This document shows positions 43,232-52,800 of a DNA stretch of 64,000 nucleotides, piece after piece. The stretch's first letter is position 1, and every line of letters begins with the position of its first letter. The DNA is from Lysobacter_C sp966210725 (GTDB lineage Bacteria; Pseudomonadota; Gammaproteobacteria; Xanthomonadales; Xanthomonadaceae): positions 13,932 through 77,931 of the forward strand of contig CBIHLN010000002.1 of assembly GCA_966210725.1 (NCBI GenBank). Reading direction: 5' to 3'. A program made the position numbers and the translations under genes. The notes below the pieces were generated by a model. The model was not told the DNA's origin, made no database searches, and saw only the letters and a program-made list of their open reading frames with translations.

Positions 43232-43277
43232 CTCCGAACCCTCTCCCCAACCCCTCTCCCGGCGGGAGAGGGGCTTC
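43232..43277. repeat. Family-2 palindromic repeat, copy B (right flank of the DUF559 gene)
   Basis: Reads CCGAACCCTCTCCCCAACC then CCTCTCCCGGCGGGAGAGG. It is an inverted copy of 42838-42879 with about four mismatches over 42 bp. It starts 1 bp upstream of the DUF559 ATG and ends 13 bp before the hpd stop. Confidence 0.92.
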
Positions 43278-43290
43278 ACTACGCCAGGCG

Positions 43291-44397
43291 TCAGAGAACC
43301 CCGCGCTTCATCTGGTCGCGCTCGATGCTCTCGAACAGCGCCTGGAAGTTGCCTTCGCCGAAGCCTTCGTTGCCCTTGCGCTGGATGATCTCGAAGAAGA
43401 TCGGGCCGATCGCGTTCTGGGTGAAGATCTGCAGCAGCTTGCGCTGCTTGGTTTCCGGGTCGGCATCGATGAGGATTTTGTTGCGCGCCAGGCGCGGCAC
43501 GTCTTCGCCGTGGTCGGGCACGCGCTGGTCGATCACATCGAAGTACGTGTCAGGCGTGTCGAGGAACTCGATGCCGCGCTCGCGCATGGCCTCCACCGTG
43601 CCGTAGATGTCGTCGGTGAAGCAGGCGATGTGCTGGATGCCCTCGCCCTTGTACGCGTCCAGGTACTCGTTGATCTGGCTCTTGGGGTCGTTGGACTCGT
43701 TGAGCGGGATGCGCACGATGCCGTCCGGCGCGGTCATCGCCTTGGACACCAGGCCGGTCTTCACGCCCTTGATGTCGAAGTAGCGGATCTCGCGGAAGTT
43801 GAACAGGCGCTCGTAGTAGTCCGACCACTTCTGCATGTTGCCGAAGTAGAGGTTGTGCGTGAGGTGGTCGATGAAGGTCAGGCCGAACCCCGTCGGGTTC
43901 TGGTCCGCGCCCTCGATCGGCTCGAACTCGCCGTAGGGCGTGCCCTTCTCGCCGTAGCGGTCGACCAGGTACAGCATGCAGTCGCCGATGCCCTTGACCA
44001 CGGGCGCGTCGATCGCCTTGCTCTGCGGCTTGTGGTCGATGGCTTCGCCGCCGTTGCCCAGCACCGTCTGGCACACGGTGTCGGACGATTCCTTGAAGCG
44101 GATCGCGAAGCCGCACGCGCTGGGGCCATGCGCCGTGGCGAAGTCGGCGGCGAAGCTGTCGGGGTCCTCGTTGACCAGGAAGTTGACGCCGCCCTGGCGG
44201 TAGACGGTGATCGGCCGGCTCTTGTGGCGCAGCACCGCGGTGAAGCCCATGTTGCGGAAGTAGTCGTGGAGCAGCTGCTGCTGGCCTTCCGGCGCGGCGA
44301 ACTCGACGAACTCGAAGCCGTCGATCCCCAGCGGGTTCTCGAAGGTGGTGACCTGCATGCCGAGGTTGGGGGCGTGGGCGGTGGGCTGTGCGCTCAT
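43291..44397 (-). CDS. hpd: 4-hydroxyphenylpyruvate dioxygenase
   Basis: A 368-residue Fe(II) dioxygenase converting 4-hydroxyphenylpyruvate to homogentisate. Two vicinal-oxygen-chelate halves are present, with metal ligands in FIDHLTHNL (His), GIQHIACFTDDI (His) and GPIFFEIIQRKG (Glu). ATG 44397 has CAGGAG upstream. It is the first gene of the hpd-hmgA unit. A near-perfect palindrome 65 bp upstream of its start is the likely binding site of the divergent MarR regulator. Confidence 0.95.
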   Translation of the reverse strand: MSAQPTAHAPNLGMQVTTFENPLGIDGFEFVEFAAPEGQQQLLHDYFRNMGFTAVLRHKSRPITVYRQGGVNFLVNEDPDSFAADFATAHGPSACGFAIRFKESSDTVCQTVLGNGGEAIDHKPQSKAIDAPVVKGIGDCMLYLVDRYGEKGTPYGEFEPIEGADQNPTGFGLTFIDHLTHNLYFGNMQKWSDYYERLFNFREIRYFDIKGVKTGLVSKAMTAPDGIVRIPLNESNDPKSQINEYLDAYKGEGIQHIACFTDDIYGTVEAMRERGIEFLDTPDTYFDVIDQRVPDHGEDVPRLARNKILIDADPETKQRKLLQIFTQNAIGPIFFEIIQRKGNEGFGEGNFQALFESIERDQMKRGVL

Positions 44398-44462
44398 GGA
44401 GGACTCCTGCGTGAAGCGTGACCAGGGCGGGCTGCGCGCGGATGGCGGCCTGCCGGAGAGGT

Positions 44463-44484
44463 TATAGTTTCACATGAAACCATA
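44463..44484. promoter_or_regulatory. Palindromic operator between hpd and the MarR regulator
   Basis: A 22-bp inverted repeat: left arm TATAGTTTCA, centre CA, right arm TGAAACCATA, one mismatch between arms. It is AT-rich in a GC-rich region, and lies 18 bp before the regulator ATG and 65 bp before the hpd ATG, as expected for a MarR dimer repressing both. Confidence 0.8.
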
Positions 44485-44502
44485 GGCAAGGCACAGCGCA
44501 AC

Positions 44503-44979
44503 ATGAACCGTCGCGAAGACCGGCCGCATGCCGAGCTCGACCTCGAACACTTCCTGCCCTACCGGCTGTCGGTGCTGTCCAACCGGGTCAGCAGCGCAAT
44601 TGCGCGGGTGTATTCGGAGCGCTTCGGCCTGGGCGTGACCGAGTGGCGGGTGATGGCGGTGCTCGGCCGCTACCCGGACCTGTCGGCCGGCGAGGTGGCC
44701 CAGCGCACGGCGATGGACAAGGTGGCCGTCAGCCGCGCGGTCGCCCGCTTGGTCGAATCGGGCCAGCTGCGGCGCGAGACGCACGGCGACGACCGGCGGC
44801 GGTCGGTGCTGCGCCTGTCACGCGCCGGCTATGCCATCTACGACGAGGTGGCGCCGCATGCGCTGGCCTTCGAGGCGCGCCTGCTTGAGGGCTTTGACCC
44901 GGACGAACGCGAACTGCTGTTCCGGCTGCTGGACCGGCTGGACGAGCTGGAGCTGAAGGCGGAAGCGCAGGCGTTCTGA
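44503..44979 (+). CDS. MarR-family regulator, probable repressor of tyrosine catabolism
   Basis: A 158-residue MarR protein: winged helix with WRVMAVLGRYPDLSAGEVAQ and the recognition helix MDKVAVSRAVARLVESG, wing RRETHGDDRRRSVLRLS. It is divergent from hpd with a palindromic operator between them, so control of hpd/hmgA and itself is likely; the effector may be homogentisate or 4-hydroxyphenylpyruvate (inference from analogous systems). Confidence 0.85.
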   Translation: MNRREDRPHAELDLEHFLPYRLSVLSNRVSSAIARVYSERFGLGVTEWRVMAVLGRYPDLSAGEVAQRTAMDKVAVSRAVARLVESGQLRRETHGDDRRRSVLRLSRAGYAIYDEVAPHALAFEARLLEGFDPDERELLFRLLDRLDELELKAEAQAF

Positions 44980-45056
44980 GCGCGGGCGGTCAGCGTGCGC
45001 CGCCATCGGCGCGCGGCGATGCGCGCGGCACGCACGGATAGCGGACCCCCAAAAGA

Positions 45057-45080
45057 AAACGGCGGCCGAGGCCGCCGTTT
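45057..45080 (-). terminator. Intrinsic terminator after the POT transporter gene
   Basis: A perfect stem AAACGGCGGCC / GGCCGCCGTTT around GA; on the minus strand it is followed by TCTTTTGG. It lies 20 bp past the transporter stop and could also stop the MarR transcript from the other side. Confidence 0.88.
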
Positions 45081-45100
45081 CCGTGTCACGCGCTGGACCG

Positions 45101-46705
45101 TCAGTAGTCCTTGCGCTCGTTTGCCGTATTCAGGCCCGTGGCCTGCGGCTCGGCCAGCTCGGCCTCGCCCGCCAGCAGGTGGTCATCGTCCTTCAGCGTA
45201 TCCAGGTGCATCAGGCGCTTGATCAGCGGCGAGATCACCACGAAGCCGACACCCACGGCCACGGCGATCCAGCCGATGTTGGAATAGACATCCAGCACCA
45301 CGTCCTGGGCGGCATCCGCGCCCGAGGCCGCTTCCGAACCGGTCGCCGCGGCGATCAGGCCGGCGACGAAGTTGCCGGTGGCCGAAGCGAAGAACCAGCA
45401 GCCCATGATCAGGCTGGCCATATGCGCCGGCGCCAGGCGGTTCATCGCCGACAGGCCGACCGGCGACAGGCACAGCTCGCCCATGGTGTGCAGCAGGTAG
45501 ATCAGGAAGATGAAGAGCACCGGGGTCAGGCTGCCGCTGGCGACGGCGGCCGCACCGGCCACCAGCACCAGGAAGCCCAGGCCCAGCTGGATCATGCCCA
45601 GGCCGAACTTGGCCGGGGCCGACGGCTCCAGCCCGCGGCGGCCCAGCGTCGTCCACAGCCAGGCGAACACCGGGGCCAGCAGGATGATGTAGAGCGCGTT
45701 GATCGACTGGAACATCGAGGCCGGCACTTCCCAACCGAGCATTTCGCGGTTGACGTAGCGGTCGGTGTACAGGTTGAGCGAGGACCCGGCCTGCTCGAAC
45801 AGCGCCCAGAACAGCACCGAGCCGATCATCAGGATCATCGCGGCGAAGATGCGGTTGCGGGCATGCGAGTCCAGACGCGTGACCGCGATGAACGCCACAT
45901 AGGCCAGCAGGATCACGCCGGTGATACCCAGTGCCCAGCCGACCACCGCCTGGTTCTGCACCATCCACCAGCACAGCAGCACCATGGCGATGCCGACCAG
46001 GTACAGCACCCACTCGAACGGGAGGCCGAGCATCCGCTCGCGCAGACGCGAGGGGTTGGTGGACTCGCCGTTACCCAGCAGCAGCGGCTTGCCGATGACG
46101 AACACGACCAGGCCCAGCAGCATGCCGAAACCGGCGGCGCCGAAGCCGTACTTCCAGCCGTAGGTCTCGCCCAGCCAGCCGCACAGCAGCGAACCCAGGA
46201 ACGCGCCCAGGTTGATGCCCATGTAGAAGATCGTGTACGCGCCGTCGCGGCGCACGTCGGTGCGCGGGTACAGCTGGCCGACCATCACCGAGATGTTGGC
46301 CTTGAGGAAGCCGGAGCCGACGATGATGAAGGCCAGCGCCAGCCAGAACGCATCCAGCGCCGGGCTGCCCTGCCCGCCCTCGCCTTCGAAGCCCATCAGG
46401 AAGTGGCCGAACGTCAGCAGGACCGCGCCGTAGAGCACCGCCTTGCGTTGTCCCAGGTACTTGTCGGCGAGATACCCGCCGATCACCGGCGTGATGTAGA
46501 CCAGCGCTGTGTAGGCGCCGTACACCATCGACGCATCGCCATCGGAGAACAGCCAGTGCTTGGTCAGGTACAGGACCAGCAGCGCGCGCATGCCGTAGTA
46601 GGAGAAGCGCTCCCACATCTCGGCGAAGAACAGCATGTACAGGCCGCGCGGGTGGCCGAGGAAGGTCTTGTCTTCCGGGGCGATCGAACCGGGTGTGGAA
46701 CTCAT
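45101..46705 (-). CDS. POT-family proton-dependent oligopeptide transporter
   Basis: A 534-residue MFS-type protein with about 14 helices. The POT signature ExxERFxYY is in EMWERFSYYGMRALLVLYL (residues about 29-47), with the conserved FYMGINLGAFLGSLLCGWLG segment. It imports di- and tripeptides with protons. ATG 46705 has AGGAG about 10 nt upstream. Confidence 0.9.
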   Translation of the reverse strand: MSSTPGSIAPEDKTFLGHPRGLYMLFFAEMWERFSYYGMRALLVLYLTKHWLFSDGDASMVYGAYTALVYITPVIGGYLADKYLGQRKAVLYGAVLLTFGHFLMGFEGEGGQGSPALDAFWLALAFIIVGSGFLKANISVMVGQLYPRTDVRRDGAYTIFYMGINLGAFLGSLLCGWLGETYGWKYGFGAAGFGMLLGLVVFVIGKPLLLGNGESTNPSRLRERMLGLPFEWVLYLVGIAMVLLCWWMVQNQAVVGWALGITGVILLAYVAFIAVTRLDSHARNRIFAAMILMIGSVLFWALFEQAGSSLNLYTDRYVNREMLGWEVPASMFQSINALYIILLAPVFAWLWTTLGRRGLEPSAPAKFGLGMIQLGLGFLVLVAGAAAVASGSLTPVLFIFLIYLLHTMGELCLSPVGLSAMNRLAPAHMASLIMGCWFFASATGNFVAGLIAAATGSEAASGADAAQDVVLDVYSNIGWIAVAVGVGFVVISPLIKRLMHLDTLKDDDHLLAGEAELAEPQATGLNTANERKDY

Positions 46706-46888
46706 GCGGGATGGACTCCTGGCGGCCGCGGGCGGCCGGGGTGGTGCGTGGAAAGGCGGTGGACGCATGCCCCCGGCGCGGCGCCGGCAGGCAAAACGAC
46801 GGCAAGGTGTAACCGCAGCGCCCCAGTCCCGTCAAACCGCGGGCGTACTGCTGCAGCGCAGCATCCCCGTTCAAAATGCTGAACCAGC

Positions 46889-46910
46889 GCGGCCGCCCGG
46901 AGGCGGCCGC
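46889..46910 (-). terminator. Hairpin downstream of the AbgT gene
   Basis: A perfect 9-bp stem (GCGGCCGCC / GGCGGCCGC) with loop CGGA, 30 bp past the AbgT stop. There is no adjacent T run, so it is terminator-like only. Confidence 0.5.
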
Positions 46911-46939
46911 AGCCTTCGATCACCGTGGACGGCGGACGG

Positions 46940-48541
46940 TTATCCGGCCGGGGCGTAGGTGTAGGACGAGCCGACGCCCAGCGGGATGCCCAGCGCCCAG
47001 AAGCCGATCAGGAACGCGCTCCACACCACCAGCAGCGTGACCGAGAACGGCAGCATCAGCGCCAGCAACGTGCCGACGCCGGCCGACTTCACGTAGCGCT
47101 GGCAGAACACCACGATCAGCGGGAAGTACGGCAGCAGCGGGGTGATGATGTTGGTGGACGAATCGCCCACGCGGTAGGCGGCCTGCGTGAGGTCCGGCGA
47201 GACGCCCAGCTGCATCAGCATCGGCACCATGATCGCGCCGATCAGCGCCCACTTCGCCGAGGCCGAGCCGACCACCAGGTTGACCATGCCCGACAGCAGC
47301 ACGATGCCGACCACCGTCAGCGCCATCGGCAGGCCCAGCGCCTGCAGGCCATTGGCGCCCTTGATCGCCAGCAGCACCCCCAGGTTGGACTGGCCGAAGG
47401 CGTAGATGAACTGCGCGGCGAAGAACGCCATGACGATGTAGTAGCCCATCCCGCTCATCGCCTTGCTCATGCCGGCGATGACATCGCGGTGGGTCTTCAC
47501 CGTGCCCGACACGTAGCCGTACACGACGCCCGGGATCAGGAAGAAGATGAAGATCAGCGCCACGATCGACTGCATCAGCGGCGCGGTGAACGCCAGCAGC
47601 GGATTGGTGCCGGGCGCCAGCCCTTCCGCCGGCGCCGCCCACGGCGTGCCCTCGGGCAGCAGGCTGAGCACGAACAGCACCACCGCGATGCCGCCGGCGA
47701 CGAGCGCGGCGGTCAGGCCGCGGCGCTCGTTGGGCGCCAGCGGCTCCATCGTCGGCATCTGGCTGGTGTCGCCGTCCACGGCGGTGGCCTTCAGCCGCGG
47801 CTCGATCACCCGGTCGGTGAGGAACCAGCCGATGGCGACGATCAGGAACGTCGAGGCGGTGGTGAAGAACCAGTTGTTGAGCGGGTTGATCTCGATGGCC
47901 GGGTCCAGCAGGCGCGCGGCCTCCTGGGTCAGGCCGGCGAGCAGCGGATCGAGGCTGGAGGGCACGAAGAACGTCGCCGAGAACCCGCCCGACACGCCGG
48001 CGAACGCCGCGGCGATACCCGCCAGCGGATGGCGCCCGGCCGCATAGAAGATGACCGCGCCCAGCGGGATCACCAGCACGTAGCCGGCATCCACCGCGAT
48101 GTGGCTGAGGATGCCCACGGCGATCACCGCCGGGGTCAGCAGCAGGCGCGGGGTGACGGCGAGCATCGCGCGCAGGGCGGCATTGATGAAGCCGGTGTGC
48201 TCGGCCACGCCCAGGCCGAGCATCGCCACCAGCACCACGCCCAGCGGGGCGAAGTTGACGAAGGTCTGCACCATCGTCGCCATGAAGGCGGTGAGGCTGG
48301 CGCCGCTGAGCAGGTTGACGATCTGTACGGGCTCGCCGCTGCGCGGGTCGATCTCGCCGAAGCTGACGTTGGCCAGCAGCGCCGACAGCGCCCAGGTCAC
48401 CAGCATCAGGATCAGGAACAGCACCGCCGGGTCGGGCAGCCGGTTGCCGACGCGCTCCACGCCGTCGAGGAACCGGGTGACGAGGCCGCGCTTGGCGGGC
48501 TCAGCCGGCGGAGCGGACGGGTTCGGCGTGGGCTGGGACAT
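46940..48541 (-). CDS. AbgT-family transporter
   Basis: A 533-residue AbgT protein with about 11 helices: FVNFAPLGVVLVAMLGLGVA, GILSHIAVDAGYVLVIPLGA, GVSGGFSATFFVPSSLDPLL and RVGDSSTNIITPLLPYFPLI. The family imports p-aminobenzoyl-glutamate in E. coli; other members export sulfonamides. It lies 160 bp downstream of kynA on the same strand, which hints at a peptide or aromatic amide substrate but does not settle it. Confidence 0.88.
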   Translation of the reverse strand: MSQPTPNPSAPPAEPAKRGLVTRFLDGVERVGNRLPDPAVLFLILMLVTWALSALLANVSFGEIDPRSGEPVQIVNLLSGASLTAFMATMVQTFVNFAPLGVVLVAMLGLGVAEHTGFINAALRAMLAVTPRLLLTPAVIAVGILSHIAVDAGYVLVIPLGAVIFYAAGRHPLAGIAAAFAGVSGGFSATFFVPSSLDPLLAGLTQEAARLLDPAIEINPLNNWFFTTASTFLIVAIGWFLTDRVIEPRLKATAVDGDTSQMPTMEPLAPNERRGLTAALVAGGIAVVLFVLSLLPEGTPWAAPAEGLAPGTNPLLAFTAPLMQSIVALIFIFFLIPGVVYGYVSGTVKTHRDVIAGMSKAMSGMGYYIVMAFFAAQFIYAFGQSNLGVLLAIKGANGLQALGLPMALTVVGIVLLSGMVNLVVGSASAKWALIGAIMVPMLMQLGVSPDLTQAAYRVGDSSTNIITPLLPYFPLIVVFCQRYVKSAGVGTLLALMLPFSVTLLVVWSAFLIGFWALGIPLGVGSSYTYAPAG

Positions 48542-48640
48542 GCGGCGGTCCGGGCGGATTTGAGGTGGCCCGCATCCTAGCAAGGGCGGTGCCCAAGGCG
48601 CCTTTCGCCTGGTTCCCGCTACCTAACGGCGCCCTGGCCA

Positions 48641-48664
48641 TCATTCCCGTCTGCGCGGGAATGA
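48641..48664. repeat. Family-3 palindromic repeat, single copy
   Basis: TCATTCCCG and CGGGAATGA flank a short centre (TCTGCG). It is the same motif as the inverted pair at 59089-59216, and lies in the gap between kynA and the AbgT gene. Confidence 0.8.
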
Positions 48665-48701
48665 CGGCTGTAAAGAACCGCGCGGACGGATCGAATCCGC
48701 C

Positions 48702-49583
48702 TTACCGCACCGGTGCCCCATACCCGGGACCCGGCCCGATGGTCGTACGCACTTCGAACAGCTCCGGGAAGAACGTCAGCTCCAGCGCCTGCTTGAGGAA
48801 GCCCACACCCGACGACCCGCCGGTGCCGCGCTTGAACCCGATGATCCGCATCACCGTGCGCATGTGGCGGAAGCGCCACAGCTGGAACTGCGTCTCCAGG
48901 TCGACCAGGTCCTCGCACAGGTGGTACGCCGCCCAGTGCGCGTCGACGTCTTCGTAGATGCGCTCGAACACCGGCAGCAGCGCCGGCTCGGACACGTGCG
49001 GGCGCGACCAGTCGCGTTCGACCAGATGCGCCGGCACCGGATGGCCGGCGCGTGACAGGTAGCGCAGGGCCTCGTCGTAGAGGCTGGGCGCCTCCAGCAC
49101 CTCGCGCAGGCCGGCGTGCGCGCCCTGGTCGTGGGCGAACACCTTGAGCATCGAGGCGTTCTTGTTGCCCAGCAGGAATTCGATGGTGCGGTACTGCAGC
49201 GACTGGAAGCCCGACGACGGCCCGAGGATCTCGCGGAACTCCATGTACTCGGACGGGGTGAGCGTCTCCAGCACCGACCACATCTCGGTGAGCTGGCGCA
49301 GGATCGCCTTGCAGCGCGCGAAAATCTTCTGGCAGCCGCCCAGTTCATCGCTGCGCAGCAGCGCGATGGCGGCCTTGAGCTCGTGGATCATCAGCTTCAT
49401 CCACAGCTCCGAGACCTGGTGCTGCACGATGAACAGCATCTCGTCGTGGTGCGGCGGGTTCGACAGCCGCTCCTGCGCCGACAGCAGCCGGTCCAGGTGC
49501 AGGTAGCCGGCGTAGCTCATGCGCCCCGAGAGGTCGGTGTGGATTTCCGATTCCAGCGCGCGCTCGTTCTTCTCGACAGTCAT
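48702..49583 (-). CDS. kynA: Tryptophan 2,3-dioxygenase
   Basis: A 293-residue heme dioxygenase, the first step of the kynurenine route. With ATG 49583 as start, the residues reported for the Xanthomonas campestris enzyme fall at the expected positions: His55 in FIVQHQVSELW and the heme ligand His240 in QLWRFRHMRTVMR. GGAGCGGAG precedes the ATG. No other kyn gene is in the window. Confidence 0.94.
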   Translation of the reverse strand: MTVEKNERALESEIHTDLSGRMSYAGYLHLDRLLSAQERLSNPPHHDEMLFIVQHQVSELWMKLMIHELKAAIALLRSDELGGCQKIFARCKAILRQLTEMWSVLETLTPSEYMEFREILGPSSGFQSLQYRTIEFLLGNKNASMLKVFAHDQGAHAGLREVLEAPSLYDEALRYLSRAGHPVPAHLVERDWSRPHVSEPALLPVFERIYEDVDAHWAAYHLCEDLVDLETQFQLWRFRHMRTVMRIIGFKRGTGGSSGVGFLKQALELTFFPELFEVRTTIGPGPGYGAPVR

Positions 49584-49806
49584 CTCCGCTCCCTGCGGGT
49601 CGTGGCCGGGGGCGCACCGCCCGCCCGGGCCGCGCCGCTCCGGTCGTTCCGGAAGCCCACAAGGGTAGCGCACGGTCCACGCCCGTCCGTCGCCCGGTCA
49701 CACCGCTGACATGCGGCGGCGGGACGATCCGGGCACACTCTTGCCCGCCCGCGACAGGGCACACGCCGGCACGGGGCCGGCGGGCACGCACAACGGGGAT
49801 CCAGGG

Positions 49807-52800
49807 ATGAATCGAACGACAGGCCGCCTCGCGGCATGGGCGCTGGTGCTGTGCACCGGCTGGGGCGCCGGCGGCACGGCCGCGGCGCAGGTGGTCGTCA
49901 GCCAGGTGTACGGGGGCGGCGGCAATTCCGGCGCGACCCTGCGCAGCGACTTCATCGAACTGCGCAACACCGGCCCGGCCGCGGTATCGCTGGACGGCTG
50001 GAGCGTGCAGTACGCGTCCTCCACAGGCGCGTCGTGGCAGCGCACGCCGCTGGCCGGGTCGATCGCGCCCGGCGGCTATTACCTGGTCAAGCAGGCCGAC
50101 GGCGCCGGCGGCACGGTGGACCTGCCCTCGCCCGACGCGACCGGCACCATCGCCATGGCGGCCACCAACGGCAAGGTCGCGCTGGTCAGCGGCGGCGGCG
50201 CGCTGTCGGGCGCGTGCCCGCTGGACGCGGCGACGCTGGTGGACTTCGTCGGGTTCGGCGCCAGCGCCAACTGCTTCGAGGGCGCCGGTGCCACGCCCAC
50301 GCTCAGCAACACCACCGCCGCGCTGCGCAATGGCGACGGCAGCGTCGACACCGACGACAACGCCGCCGACTTCACCCGCGGCACGCCGGACCCGCGCAAC
50401 AGCGGCGCCGAACCGCCACCGCCACCCGAGCCGCCGTTGCCACTGTCGATCGCGCAGATCCAGGGCGACGGCCTGGCCTCCCCGTACGAGGGGCGCACGG
50501 TGGTCACCGAGGGCGTGGTCACCGCGGTCAGGTTCAACAACGGTTTCTTCCTCCAGAGCGCCACTGACGACGGCAACCCCGCCACGTCCGACGGCGTGTT
50601 CGTGTTCACCGGCAGCGCACCGCCGGCCGCCGCCGCCGTGGGCAGCCGCGTGCGCGTGACGGCGACGGTCGAGGAGTACGTGCCCTCGTCCGACGTCAAC
50701 CAGCTGGCGATCACCGAGCTGGTCGATCCGGCCATCGAGCTGCTGGCATCCGGCGTCGCGCTGCCTGCCCCCGTCGAGTTGGCGGCTGCCGAGCTCGGAC
50801 CCGATGCGCTCCCCGGCACGCTGGAGCGGCTGGAAGGGATGCGCGTGAGCGTGGCCGAGTCGGTCGTCGTCGCGCCCTCGGGCGGCAGCATCGACGAGAA
50901 CGATGCGCGCGCCTTCAGCGACGGCGTGTTCCACGTGGTGCTGCCGGGCGTGGCGCGGCCGTTCCGCGAGGCCGGCATCGCGGTCATGGACCGTGCGCTG
51001 GCCACGCTGCCCGCCGACAAGGACCCGCCGCGGTTCGACACCAACCCCGAGCGCCTGATGGTGCGCAGCCGCGGCCAGGTCGGCGCGGCGCCGCTGTCGG
51101 TCGATGTCGATGCGACGGTGGCCGGGCTGCTGGGCGTTCTGGACTACTTTGCCGGTACGTGGGCGCTGCTGCCGGACGTGGCGACGCCGCCGACGGTCGC
51201 GGGCGGCCGCCTGCCCGCTGCCGTCAACGACGCCGACTACGACCAGGCGACCATTGCCGGCTTCAACCTGCTGCGCCTGTTCGACGAGGTCGCCGACGGC
51301 AACGGCGCGGTGACGCTCACGCCCGAGGCGCTCGACAGGCGGCTGGCCAAGGCCTCGGCCGCGATCTGCGACTACCTCAAGACGCCCGACATCCTCGGCG
51401 TGGTCGAGGTGGAGAACCTGCGCGTGCTGCAGTTGCTGGCCGAGCGCCTCGCCGCCACCTGCCCGTCCGCGCCGGCCTACGTGCCGTACCTGGAGCCGGG
51501 CAACGACGTGGGCGGCATCAACGTCGGCTTCCTGGTGAACGCGCGCGACGCCGGCGACGGCCGGCCGCGGGTCGAGGTGCTGGGCGTGACGCAGTTCGGC
51601 AAGGACACGACGATCGCCAACCCCGACGGCAGCAGCAGCGTGCTCAACGACCGCCCGCCGCTGGCGCTGCGCGCGGTGGTGCACGACGGCCGCGGCGGCG
51701 CGTACCCGGTCACCGTCATCAACAACCACCTGCGCTCGCTCAACGGCATCGACGACGTGTCCCCCGGCAGCAGCGGCTGGGCGACCACCAGCGAGCGCGT
51801 GCGGGTCAAACGCGGCGCGCAGGCGGCGTACCTGGCCGGCCTGGTCGAGCAGATGCAGCTCGACGACCCCACCGCGCACATCGTGCTGGTCGGCGACTTC
51901 AATGCGTTCGAGGTCAACGACGGCTACGTCGACGTGATGGGCATCATCCGCGGCGACGAGGCCGCGCCAAACCGCGTGCTGACGTACGTGGACAGCCCGC
52001 TGACCTCGCTGCTGGTGGACGGTTCGCAGCTGATCGCCGACAACGATGAGCGCTATTCCTACGTCTTCGCCGGCAACGCGCAGACGCTGGACCACGTGCT
52101 GGTCAACGAAGCGGTGATCGATGGCGTGGCCGGCCTGGCGGTCGAGCACGCGCGCATCAATGCCGACTTCGGCGTGGACAACTTCGACGACGCCGGCATC
52201 GCCCTGCGCTCGTCCGACCACGACCCGGTGCGGCTGTCGATCCGCGTGCCGGCGTTCGCCGCGGCCGATCTCGCCGTGACCGTCGGTGCCGATGTCGAGG
52301 CGGCGCGCGCGGGCGAGCCGGTGACGTTCGACGCGCGCGTGTCCAATGCCGGGCCGGGCGATGCGGCGTTCGCAAGCGTGGCGTTCGTGTTCGATGCCGC
52401 AGTGGCGCCCACGCTTACCGCAGTCGCGGCCGGCTGGACGTGTGCCGCGCCGGTGCAGGACGACGCCACCACCACCGTCACCTGCACCACGCCGTCCATG
52501 GCCGCGGGCGCGGAAGCCGCATTCGCGCTGCGGGCGACGATGCCGGAGACGGCTGGCCTCGCGCCGCTGACCCTGGCGGTGGCGACGCAGTCGACCACCC
52601 GAGACCCGGCCAACGCCGACAACCGCGCCCGCGTGGCCGTGGCCCGCACGACCGCCGCCGACCTGTCGGTGCGCATCGTCGGCAGCGCCACCCAGCTGCG
52701 GCGCGGCGCGGTCGCCACGTTCCTCGTGCCGGTGACCAACTCTGGCCCGGATGCGGCGGTACAACCGCGCCTGGTGATCGAGGGCAACGTCGACCCGCGC

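Noticed and set aside
42828..43280. TCACT as a proven target duplication of the DUF559 unit
   Set aside because: Only 5 bp, and on the left side it is separated from the repeat by several bases; chance is likely. Kept only as a hint.
45057..45080. Family-2 or family-1 repeat
   Set aside because: The perfect stem with A/T runs and its position right after a stop codon fit an intrinsic terminator.
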